A stretch of 64,000 nt of DNA from Pelecanus crispus (lineage: Eukaryota; Chordata; Aves; Pelecaniformes; Pelecanidae), in contig NC_134643.1 of NCBI RefSeq assembly GCF_030463565.1, positions 210,976,583 to 211,040,582 of the forward strand, given 5' to 3'. The stretch's first letter is position 1. The number at the start of each line of letters is the position of its first letter. This document shows, piece after piece, positions 37,720-48,191 of the stretch. The position numbers were made by a program, and so were the translations under genes. The notes beneath the pieces are model-generated. The model was not told the DNA's origin. It saw only the letters and a list, made by a program, of their open reading frames with translations, and did no database searches.

Positions 37720-38570
37720 TATAGAATTTATGTTGTAAGGGACCTCTGAAAGTCTTCTGATCCCATTGCAGCTCAAAGTAGGGCCAAATTCAATGACAGT
37801 TTAGGTTGCTCAGGGCACTGTCTACTCCAGTTCTGTATATCTCCAAAAGAGAAGATTCCACAAACCTCTCTGGGCAACCTGGGCAACGTTTTTTTTGACT
37901 GAACAGCTGTCCTGTCCTGTCCTGGTTTCAGCTGGGATAGAGTTAATTTTCTTCCTAGTAGCAGGCATAGTACTGTGGTTTGGATTTAGTAGGAGAAGAA
38001 TGCTGGTAGCACACTGATGTTTTAGTTGTTGCTGAGTATTGCTTATGCTAGTCAAGGACTTTTCAGCTTCCCATGCTCTGCCAGGGGCACAAGAAACTGG
38101 GAGGGGGCACAGCCAGAAGAGTTGATCCAAACTGACCAAAGGGCTATTCCATACCATATGGCGTCATGCTCAGTATAGAAACTGGGGGGAGTTGGCCAGG
38201 GGGCAGCGATTGCTGCTCAGGAACTGTCTGGGTATCAGTCGGTGGGTGGTGAGCAATTGCATTGTGCATCACTTGCACTTGCTTTGTATATTATTATTAC
38301 TATTATTATTATATTGTTATTATTACTACTACTATTTTACTTTATTTTATTTCAATTATTATCTCAACCCAGGAGTTTTTCTCACTCTTACTCTTCTGAT
38401 TCTCTCCCCCATCCCACCAAGGCAAGGGGAGCAAGCGAGCGGCTGCGTGGTACTTAGTTGCTGGCTGGGGCTAAACCACGACAACAGCCAAAAACTGGAC
38501 GAGTGCTTCAGATGTGGCCTCAAAAGTGCAGAAAACAAAAAAAAACAACAACTCCTTTTGACCTTTAATA
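37720..38570 (-). mobile_element. old CR1 fragment split by a solo LTR
   Basis: The left part (37720-37907) has AATTATAGAATTTATGTTG, ACCTCTGAAAGTCTTCTGAT and CAAACCTCTCTGGGCAACCT. The right part (38484-38570) continues with CAAAAACTGGACGAGTGCTT and CAGATGTGGCCTCAAAAGTG, the antisense RT tail further upstream in the element. About 200 bp of CR1 expected between these blocks is absent, so the copy already carried an internal deletion or lost the segment around insertion. The LTR at 37908-38483 sits between them. Confidence 0.8.
37908..38483 (+). mobile_element. solo LTR (avian ERV, family A, copy 2)
   Basis: Homologous to 13401-13971 over its whole length. It is flanked by a perfect 5-bp duplication ACAGC (37903-37907 and 38484-38488). 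The 5' end is unusual: TGTCC is repeated three times before CTGG, where copy 1 has one TGTCC, which suggests slippage at the LTR edge. TATA-like TATAGAA is at 38174-38180. The ATTAAA signal of copy 1 is gone: CAATTATTATCTC replaces the longer sequence, an 11-base loss between short TTAT repeats. It is antisense to DYNC2H1, inside its largest intron. Confidence 0.92.
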
Positions 38571-41500
38571 AGTTCATTAAGAATTTTGCATTTCTATAGT
38601 ATCGTGATATCATGGGTGACACATATTTTTAACAAATTTGCAGCTAATAAGCAACACAATTTTATTTTTATTGTTTTAGTATTATCTTTATTTTTGGATT
38701 CTTCTCTTGATATATTAAACACATCAATTTTTACTTTCTCAGTCTGTTAAGAATAAAATACATGAATACACGTGTCTGAATAAATCTTTTTTCTAGTTTG
38801 ATAATCTACATATCTGAATAATGAACAATATTTGGTTTAGTTCTAAATTATTCACTGCATTTTGCCTGAAATGTAGATAATTTAAGTTGATTAAATTTAT
38901 CATATGGGATCATGAAATGTTAGAAATTACACTGAAAATGGTAATTATAGAGGACCTATAAGAAAATATATTGTATGTGTAAGGAAAAGCATATACAACA
39001 CTGTACAACAGTACAAACCTGATGGGGATTTTGAAACTCAAGCTCAGATATAGAGAACAGATTCGTCATTGGATTGTAACTCTCTTAGTTCAGAGTGACT
39101 ACGTGGAATTAACAATATAAAAATATCACTGCCTGCAAATATCCTCTTACGCATTCTCCTCCATTTAAGGGCACACATTCTAATTAAGTTGCTGTTTACA
39201 GTATTCAGTTGAATTCACTGGGAAACATACTATAGAGCAGGAGGGTATTTACCCTTCCTGACTTCAAGCATCAATGACATCCCTAAAACGGGGATCTAAG
39301 CTTTCTATCACTCTAAAGAACTCTTCTGCTTTGACTCAAGATTTTGGGCTTTTTTCCTCAATTATGTACCTTGCCGAACATTTAGAGACAAAGACCACAC
39401 CAAGACTCTACCAAGACCAAAAAAACCCCACAAAACCCCAAACCAGAATGCCTCTGTGTTTACTCCAGTTTTAAAATACAGCCATGACAGCAGAGTTGCT
39501 AAGTGCACCTGCATCTTGCACTGATTGCTTTATTTGGATGTGAATACCCAAGAGTAAAACTACTGCATGCACAACAGATAAACAAGGATTTAGTCAAGAA
39601 TTACTCTCATGAAGCTTTTCCTTCACAAACTAAATTTGAGATGACAGCTCTGAAACTTGAACAGCTCTGAAAATTTAAGTATTTTTTAATATTCGTACAA
39701 TGGTACAATATGAAACTATGTTATAATTTCAAATTCAGTTATATGCAATCTCCTTCAAAGAAAGAAAGATAAGTCAACATGCAGCTACATTTCTGCCTTC
39801 CCCCAAAGAAATGCCAGAAAGACTGCTAATTAGGGATGATGCTTGCTTGTGGAATGGCAATGTGTTTCTATTAGAAAATGGGCTTACTTTTTAATAAATA
39901 TCTGCAAATGCTGTTTGAGGAATAGTTATATCATGTTACCATTGATCTTGACCAACTAAAATCTCAAATCAAGAAATTAAGTATTTTGTAAACTATTTCA
40001 CCAAGCCAGTTCCCACCAAAACATCTACAGCTCAAAACAGAACCATGATCACGTCTAGCTACTTTCTAGCTACAAAGCTGTCTTATTACTCTAAGAAATG
40101 TATTTCTAGGTATGCATGTATGACTATGAAATAAAAATTATAAATTAAACAATAAAATATTTTTAATAGATTGCTAATTATTAGTAGACACAATATTTGT
40201 GTCAATATACTGATAATCAGAAGAGCAAGTTACTGCAACTGAGTTGTCTAGAATAAAGGAAAATCGATTGATAGAATGTACCTGCAAATTGGTGTATTAC
40301 CATGTGTTGCAGCCTGCTCATTTACCAATGGCTGGAATTTAAAATTACCAAAATCTTTGACAGCATAACATAAAGAGACTTATTTTCATGTGCAAATGAT
40401 AATAACATCCTTTTCTACCACTTGTACTATAAAATCCTTTTTTGCTTGAGCTTTCGTCAGATATGACTATCCATTTTACTCTGCTTTCTCTTTTGCAGAC
40501 AGCTTTGCCCATGATAAAGGAAAGAGAGAAGATGAAAACTGAATTATTAGAAAGTGAGCAATCTACACTTCAAATTTTAACAACTTAAATGCATACAGTT
40601 TATTAATATCTTATTGTTGTATGTTTTCAGATTTCTTCCTGTATTGTGGAAATGCATCTTGTAGCTTAAAGAGAAAAATCATGTTGATTATTTCATTAGA
40701 TTAAATAAAATATATCAGCTACAGCTTTAAATCTTATATAACACATGGTACATTTTCTTGTAACTTACGGAGTATATAAATACTAACTTGTATCCACAGA
40801 AGAAATACAGAACACCAAATCTAGTTCTTTTCAATTTAAACTGAGGTTAGAAAAAAGATAATTTTCTTTAAAATAAGGTAATTTCTCAGAAAGTGCATAG
40901 AGACAATGACTAGGGTTTTTCTTCTTTTTTATGCAACACTTACAAAAATCGTTTTATGAGTGATCACCTTCTGCAATCAATATTCTACAATCAGAGAGAT
41001 GAACAACTGGTCGGTGGTATGATAAAGGTTGCTGCTGAAACTTCTGCTTACAAGGTAGTATTTAATAATTTAAAAAGAATAGCCATTCTCAAAAAACATG
41101 CTTAGAATTCTGAGAGTTTAATCAACAGGAGTTGAATTCTGTTGAAACAGACTACATTTCAAAACATTTAAGGCTGATGGTTATAGAAAAGCCCATAACT
41201 TGTGGACACCTCAGTTTAACAGAGCATCTAAACTTCAATGGAATTAAGCTTCAACAACTCACAATGAAACCAAACAATGCAACTCAAGATACCCTTCCTT
41301 TTCCAATGCTGCTTTTTAAAACCTGTTCTTCATGCATAAAGCAAATTGTTTTCCCAAAACCTGAGATAATCCTTGCTCGTTGACAACCAAAAAATATTTC
41401 CATTTCAAACAGCAAAGTTTGCCAATGTAATGTGAAAACCCACTGTATTCTGCAGGAAAAGAATCATTTCACTACAAGAAATAGTGATTTCAGTACCTCT

Positions 41501-44500
41501 GGAAAGTAAATTCTTGAATTGGTGCACAAAACAAAAAAGAAAACTTAGGGAACCCTTCCACCAAGGGCACCTGTGCATGAACACAGCTTTCTCTAAGTCA
41601 CAAAAGTGCACGAACTCTCTAAGCCTAAAAAATACCTCAGCCTTTTTGGAAGCTAGACCTTATTTCAGTGGACAACTCCTATGAACTGTGCAAGTCTGAT
41701 ACTTTCATCTTACATTCCATGTGGCATCCTGTTTGGTCGGTGTATCTTTATAAATCACTACTACTTTATACTGGCCACTACTTAATAGAATCTAACTAAA
41801 ACAGTGATTCAAAAGGGACATGATATGACAGTTGGATCTATCAGAGCTTCAAATATGACTGATACATGAGAGACAAGGAAAACATCTAGATTTTTTACTT
41901 GCAAATTTCCAATTTTTTCCAAGTAGTTGTCACTTAAATAAGAGGTCTTGAAAGATATATCCTGGCTGATAAATTCTAAACGAAGTGAAATCGTGCTGCA
42001 AGATGATGAGAACTGTGGGAGCCAATTAAGGCTCAGTTTCTTAGCAGATAATGTTAGGCTGCAGTTGTATATTTGTTTTGATATTGATGACAGTTGAAGA
42101 GGAGAAGCCAAGAAAAGCAACAGAAAAACACTAATTCTTCAGAATAAGGTGGATTCTTCATAGCATTCTGAACTTTGAATTAAAATAATGGAATGGGGGG
42201 ATTTAAAACACAATATTTTTATGACTTTTAGTGCTTTCATATTAGAATACTAAATCTGAAGTATTCTGCACTGTACAGATACCTAGATAACAGCTGTTCA
42301 AATATAGAGAGAGTGATGAGAGGAACAACAACAAGGTGGGGAACGCAGCCAACCTAATTCATCTGAATCAGCTACTCCTAACACCATAAAAGACAAACCA
42401 TTAAGCTGTTGTCCCTGCTGCAAAATCTGCTAAGGCAATCTATCCGAAAAAAAATCTGAAATGCTATGCAAACTAAGCAGGATTACTTCATAGGTACCCA
42501 CACATTTTCAACAAAAACTTTCATTACTTATGCAAATAAAAACTTTCAGTATTCGTAAACATTTCCTTGATTAGAACTCTTAAAGTAGTGTTTATGAATC
42601 TGAGGTCGAACAGTCTTCGTTTTCAGTGTATGCTGTAAACCTTTTACCAGCTGTCTGACCAACAGCCATCCGAAGGAAGAGTCCTTTTTACAGATGACTT
42701 AAAAGCAGCTCAGTCCAAAAGAATGAAATAAATATTTTCATTGAAAATATAAGGTCTTGTTGGAATAAGAGGGGTTTTTATTTGGAAGAAGTGAAATTAA
42801 GCTCTTTACTTAGTTCTTGTGGAAACAAAAAGTAAGTTCCAATTTGTTGACCTGAAACATTTTTTCAATGTTGATATTCATCTGACATTTGCCTGGGCTG
42901 TTCTTTTGCCTCTTAATAGCTGTAGTTCTGGGTCTCCTCTCTATCCTTCTCTGCTGCTGGTATCCATAGCCATGAGAAGACACTTATCTACAGACTGAGA
43001 TGGACCTAAATTCCATTATACACTGATGTATATTATTGCTGAGCTATAATCATGTACCATGAGAGAGGGAAACCACAGAACACATTTAAGATGCCACCAT
43101 CAGGAAACTGGGCATCTAACCAACACAAAGATCTATGATTCATAAGCTTCGTATCTTAATGTTGATAGCAAATAAATCACTGTAGACAGACAAGCTGAAA
43201 CACGGTATTGTAAAGTTCAATGTCAGCATTGCTAACTGAAAGTATTCAGAACTCTTCATCTTAGAATAATGTTCAATACACAGAATTTTTCTTTTAATTT
43301 AAAGCAAAAACTAACATCCAAATATCACAACTTCCACCTGGAAAGAAATCACATATTTCCATCATCGCTATCACCACAACATAATACACAGCAAAACATG
43401 GCTCTATTGCATTTTGCGTATACTGATTTGTTCACACTTTAAGTGGGCAGATTTCCTTTTTTAATTTTGCTTTTAGTGAGTGAATTCAGACCTGAGAAAA
43501 TGCAACACCTGTTGTTTTTCTGTCTGTTGTTGTGTAACGCGCTCAGAACATCTTTACACTTCTATAAATTCTGCTATAATTATTCTACCACCTGGCCTAT
43601 ATTTTGAGTTCCTCCCTATCCCCATTAAATGTTTGTAACAAAGCAGTTGCTTTTATTATTTTCTGCACTGGCAGCAAACATCTTGACAATGCAGTCTTTA
43701 ATTAATAACCTAAGTATAGACTTAACTGCATCCTTAGTAGATGCAGTCTTTCAGTACAGCTTTGATGTTTCAATGTCTCCTATTTTCCTCCTGAAAAATA
43801 CCTTAATCAAACCTGTCTCAAATGGTGAAGGTAGAAGTCGGTATGTTACAGTGAATGAAACAGGTGGAGGTATAAGTAAATATCAAAACCCCATGATGAT
43901 GGAGTTGGTCATATAAAACTAAACCAAACCAAAATATGACCTTTATTGAAATATAAATATGAAGATAATTTTCCAAGTTATGAGAACATCTTTATTGAAG
44001 TCTTTATTGAATTTCTGAATATTAAGTTTATAATTAACTAATGATAACTTACATTTATAAAATCAATAACGAAAACTCACAAAAAAGGGAAGTTAATTAA
44101 AAAATTATCAAGGCTAATCAAAATCTTAGTGTAATATGCATAAACACGAATTGGAATCACATTTACGGAAAAAGATGATTCAACTGAAATGCATAATTAG
44201 AAATAATCAACATTTTCTGGTAAAACACATATAAAAATAAAACCACGGAAATTGTATTTCAGATGTGATCTGACTAGAAGCTTAAGAAGCAAAACAGACT
44301 GATAAAGTATTATTAAGAATTGCTTCAAATACAACTGTATTACATATTTAATATAAAAAAACAACCCAACCAGTATCTGGCCACCTGTCATTACTTCCTA
44401 TTGTCACTAACAAAAAAATTAAAAGAATTTATTGTTTATGGATACAGTTAAATATCTACTGTAAAGCTCTGCCTTAATAATCTGTCCCTCTTACAGTAAA

Positions 44501-44822
44501 TGTTTAAAATTGTAAATGTTTTTTTCATAATAACTTTACATGAAAATGAGTAATTCAAATGTGCAATATTGTCAGCAGTTTGAACAATGGAAAAGGAAGA
44601 TTACTATCATGGTAATATAATGCAGCACATTTATCAATAGTTGACTGGAGTAATATACAGAAATAAAAACTTTTTTAATAAGCTTGGTTGAAAATCATCT
44701 ATTACTGTTAACACTAATTTCATCGGTGCTATGTTATTTCCACTTTGTATGGGAGGTATTCCCACACACAGAAGCTTGAACTCTAATCACAGGCTTGCAT
44801 TTAAAAAAATTCATATAAGTAA

Positions 44823-45560
44823 GAATCATAGAATCATAGAATCATAGAATTGTTTAGGTTGGAAAAGACCTTTAAGATCATCCAGTCCAACCATTAACCT
44901 ACACTACCAAGTCCACACTAACCAATTAAGGGTAGACTAGACTAAACCATGTCCCCAAGTGCCACATCTACCCGTTTTTTGAACACTTCCAGGGATGGGC
45001 ACTCCACCACCTCTCTGGGCAGCCTGTTCCAATGCTTGACTACCATTTCTGTGAAGAAAGTTTTCCTAATTTCCAACCTAAACCTCCCCTGGCGCAGCTT
45101 GAGCCCATTTCCTCTCATCCTATCGCTAACTACTTGGGAGAAGAGACCAACACCCACCTCACTACAACCTCCTTTCAGGTAGTTGTAGAGAGCGATAAGG
45201 TCTCCCCTCAGCCTCCTCTTCTCCAGGCTAAACAATCCCAGTTCCCTCAGCCGCTCCTCATAAGGCCTGTGCTCCAGACCCTTCACCAGCCTTGTTGCCC
45301 TTCTCTGAACACGCTCCAGCACCTCAATGTCTTTCTTGTATTGAGGGGCCCAAAACTGGACACAGTATTCCAGGTGCGGACTCACCAGCACCGAGTACAG
45401 GGGCACAATCACCTCCCTGCTCCTGCTGGCCACACTATTCCTGATGCAAGCCAGGATGCTGTTGGCCTTCTTGGCCACCTGGGCACACTGTTGGCTCATG
45501 TTCAGCTGGCTGTCGACCAACACCCCCAGGTCCTTTTCAGCCAGGCAGCTTTCCAGCCAC
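44823..45560 (-). mobile_element. CR1, 5'-truncated, with open RT tail
   Basis: It starts with three to four AATCATAG units and TTTAGGTTGGAAAAGACC, then shows the antisense CR1 3' UTR and RT C-terminus. The minus strand keeps 206 codons open (45562-44942), reading [52 protein letters not shown] and [17 protein letters not shown]: the region after the RT palm, including the thumb and tail. It has no catalytic motif, so it cannot be active alone. Few disruptions suggest it is young. It is sense to DYNC2H1. At 45560 it abuts non-CR1 DNA leading into an ERV relic. Confidence 0.95.
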
Positions 45561-45629
45561 AAGGATGTGGAGTAAATGCTGGAGGTGATTTAGAGATTAA
45601 ACTTAGATTCACAATTTTAGGAAAAGGCA

Positions 45630-46010
45630 CAGCACTGAAGAAGCTTCCAGGCTGGAGTGCAGCTGGCATGCAAGGAATCCATTTCACGGAAATTCCGTGG
45701 GCCTGCAACCTTAGACGTCGGCAATACCAGGGTAACTTGGTGTGTTGGCCCTAAGAGGAACTGCCTGGAGGGTGGAGCGGTGTGGAGACACCGCGGCCAG
45801 GCTCTGTGTGGCACCCCACACAGAGTGCCACACAGAGGGGACTGCTGTGAAGCATTCTGCCCAGACGGGGCAGCTTCTGTGCCCTTGGATTCCCCAGTAC
45901 ACTCCATCAAGCCCGGAGACTTGGTCTACTTACGGACATGAAAAGACGAAGCATTTGTCGCCTTATTGCTGCTGCTTTTAGTCTTTGTGTAGTCATGGCA
46001 AGCAGTCTAT
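45630..46010 (+). pseudogene. endogenous retrovirus pol (integrase C-terminal) remnant
   Basis: Plus-strand frame 45657-45941 ends with the residues HSIKPGDLVYLRT. The P-G-D-x-V-Y-x-R-T pattern is the conserved start of the retroviral integrase C-terminal domain (gammaretrovirus-like and ERV1-like pol). The next codon is TGA where these proteins usually carry a tryptophan, so the frame is broken at 45939-45941. A short KDEAFVA then leads into a Leu-rich stretch and another stop. Upstream residues are weakly retroviral at best, and no catalytic core was recognised. It lies just 5' of the LTR, as a 3' pol end would after loss of env. Probability of the assignment is moderate. Confidence 0.6.
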
Positions 46011-46079
46011 TGTAGATGTACTTACCAAAGGAACAGGCTGTAGTATAGCAGAACACTGCGAGAACTTGGGCAAACGATG

Positions 46080-46860
46080 GATGAACGAAGAAAGACAATA
46101 GGAAAGGGTATAATATGAGACCCTGGGCCAACAACCTGTCACAGTTTTGACAAAATGCCATCCTTTGGTAAACTTTTGCTCATGATAATATCATTATAAT
46201 ACCAAAACACACCTCCACCCCAAAACCTACCCGCCTCTAAGGTGTGACCACTCGTCACTGAGCTTGTGCTTTGAATTTTTCCTAGCCTATACCTTTAAAG
46301 CGAAGCGAGAAAGTTTTACACCAATCATAACAAAGTATGTATGACTAGAGTCCTTCAAGCTCCACCTGAAAGGTAAAAAATAGTATAAATTAGCCTAAGA
46401 GAGAGGGGATGTTAGGGAAGATACCATCACGTGCTACTCTGACCTCTGGGATCAGTCGACGGGCTGAGCCTCTCTTCCCCCTCATCGGGATGCCTTTGGG
46501 TAAGAATCTAACACTTGGTTGTACCAAGTGCCTCCCCAGGAAATTTAGAAACCTCTATAGAGTCGCTTTTATGTCTTTTGATGCATCTGTGTTATCCAAA
46601 GCTTTGGTATTTGCATGTGCCTTGCAGTCAGTGAATTTATCGCCGGTAATCCAAAGAACCTGTGTGTCTGTTGCTTTAATAAATTGCTTTGATTTATTGG
46701 TCTAGCCGTGATAGTTGTCATTGAACGTGACCAGACACTTTAAGTGTGGCCATGGTAGTTCATGCAGCATGACTAGATGAAAGGTGCCTATGTTATTTGT
46801 GCATCCATAATCATGATAGTTCAGTGCACTGAACGCGACTGGACTTGTAACAATAAATTG
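46080..46860 (+). mobile_element. LTR of the ERV relic (boundaries approximate)
   Basis: On the plus strand the elements of a retroviral promoter occur in order. A purine-rich tract (AATAGGAAAGGG, about 46099-46110) could be the polypurine tract. CCAAT is at about 46322, a TATA box TATAAAT at 46384-46390 and AATAAA at 46678-46683, followed by a T-rich signal and a U5-like region with a repeated GATAGTT...TGAACG motif. The R region would run from about 46410 to 46700. I could not fix TG...CA ends or a target-site duplication. It is antisense to DYNC2H1. Confidence 0.65.
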
Positions 46861-48101
46861 GGTACCTTCCAAAGCCCTCTTGACGCAACAAAGGAAAATC
46901 ACATGCAGTTTGGTCACAATCAAATAAAGGCAAAAGTCACAAACCACAAAGTACTCTTGAAGATTATGAATACTGCTGACTCAGTCACAAGTGATGGTTT
47001 TTAATAATAATGACTATAATAGTCAGAAGGGACTAAGTTCAACTGTAGTTATATGACCAATGTAACATTTGAACATGCATTATCACTTGTTGCTATATAT
47101 ATTTACACTTTATTGTTTATAATTTGAGCCTTTTTGTGAAGGAAAGGATAAAGAAAAAATAAGCATTAGCCAAAATAAATGGTTTGCATAACAAGAAACT
47201 TATGAATACTTCGGAAACATCCATGTGACAGTTTCTTTAGAAAAAATAATGCGTAGAAATCATGTTCCCCTCAAAACTTCCTTCTGAATCTGACAGTCAA
47301 CACTAATGTTCACAGAAATCTTCTTTATATCCCACTGGACAAGACTGTGTAATCAAGGTCAAAACCAGCAGCTTTCTATTTCTTGCCTGGAGGCAATAGA
47401 AGATCTGTCCCTCCTAAAGGAACCTTCTTCCCTAGAAGGTTCTCACAGATTCCTCTCTATGTATCCAACATGATGAAACCTGTTTCCTTAAATACTAATT
47501 AATTTACATAAATTACTTTTTTATTTGTCTGCCTATTATCTTAAATATACCTCTTCTGTTAATCAAAGTATAGACAGATTTACTGTAACTAAAAATTTTC
47601 TTCTTCACTGTCAGACTGTAGATTAACAGAGCTGTTGTCAGACTCTGCATCTTTTATTATAGCCCCTTGTAAAACTGGAGAATGCAGACGTTTTATTTGC
47701 TTCAAAGACTAGTCTTCTATTAATTTCTACATTACCTCTATTAGAATTGCTTCACTTTATCTCTTTATATGTGTTTCTCTACCAGATAAAAGAGTGTGTC
47801 TTGATTTAGATGTAAAGATAAATCTGAGTAAATAAATCTATATTTTCCCCCACAGTTCATCAGAAAGACTAATGACTAAAACCTAAGACGTAAACATTAC
47901 TGTATTTAGAGTTACTGGTTTCAAATTGCTCATTCTGCTGTCTTGACATCTGTCATCTATCTTTAAATTTTTACATGCCTTTTCACGCATCTAAAACTCT
48001 TTGGGACTTGAGTTTGGAAAGGTCTACTGTAGCCCAATTCACATAATATACCATGTCACCGAATACCGCCATACTGAGGTAAAATTACTCTTCAAAATTA
48101 C

Positions 48102-48191
48102 CTGTATAGCAAGTGCTCGAGCTACAAGACTTCTAAGATATTGTAAAGGATCTTCTGGACCTTCCCACTTGGTTTGCCATGTGAGGGGACA
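48102..48191 (-). CDS. DYNC2H1: DYNC2H1 internal exon (30 codons)
   Basis: The acceptor is TATTTTTATTTCAG and the donor ATACAG|GTAATT. It is phase 0 at both ends. It reads CPLTWQTKWEGPEDPLQYLR and continues SLVARALAIQ. It corresponds to the dynein segment P-x-x-W...L..W..DL..R, where the motor tail packs after AAA6. It joins LNQK of the upstream exon and NWVEK downstream without a gap, which supports that no exon is missing between them. Confidence 0.96.

Larger units (their letters stand above)
31007..48101 (-). other. DYNC2H1: DYNC2H1 large intron (17.1 kb)
   Basis: The largest intron in the window. From 31007 to 37260 it is AT-rich and has homopolymer T runs (34247-34259 and about 35260-35280) but no recognised element. 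After that come CR1 fragments, a solo LTR, a further CR1 and an ERV relic (listed separately). 38570-44820 and 46870-48101 again show no element. A pair of nested TTTATTGAA motifs lies near 43941-44013. Confidence 0.8.

Noticed and set aside
43629..43916. 95-codon plus-strand ORF inside the large DYNC2H1 intron
   Set aside because: No recognisable motif, no splice context and no GC or codon signal. Length is within chance for this much intron.
45032..45754. 240-codon plus-strand ORF
   Set aside because: Mostly the antisense shadow of the CR1 RT tail on the minus strand, which has the recognisable residues. The frame continues by chance into the ERV relic.
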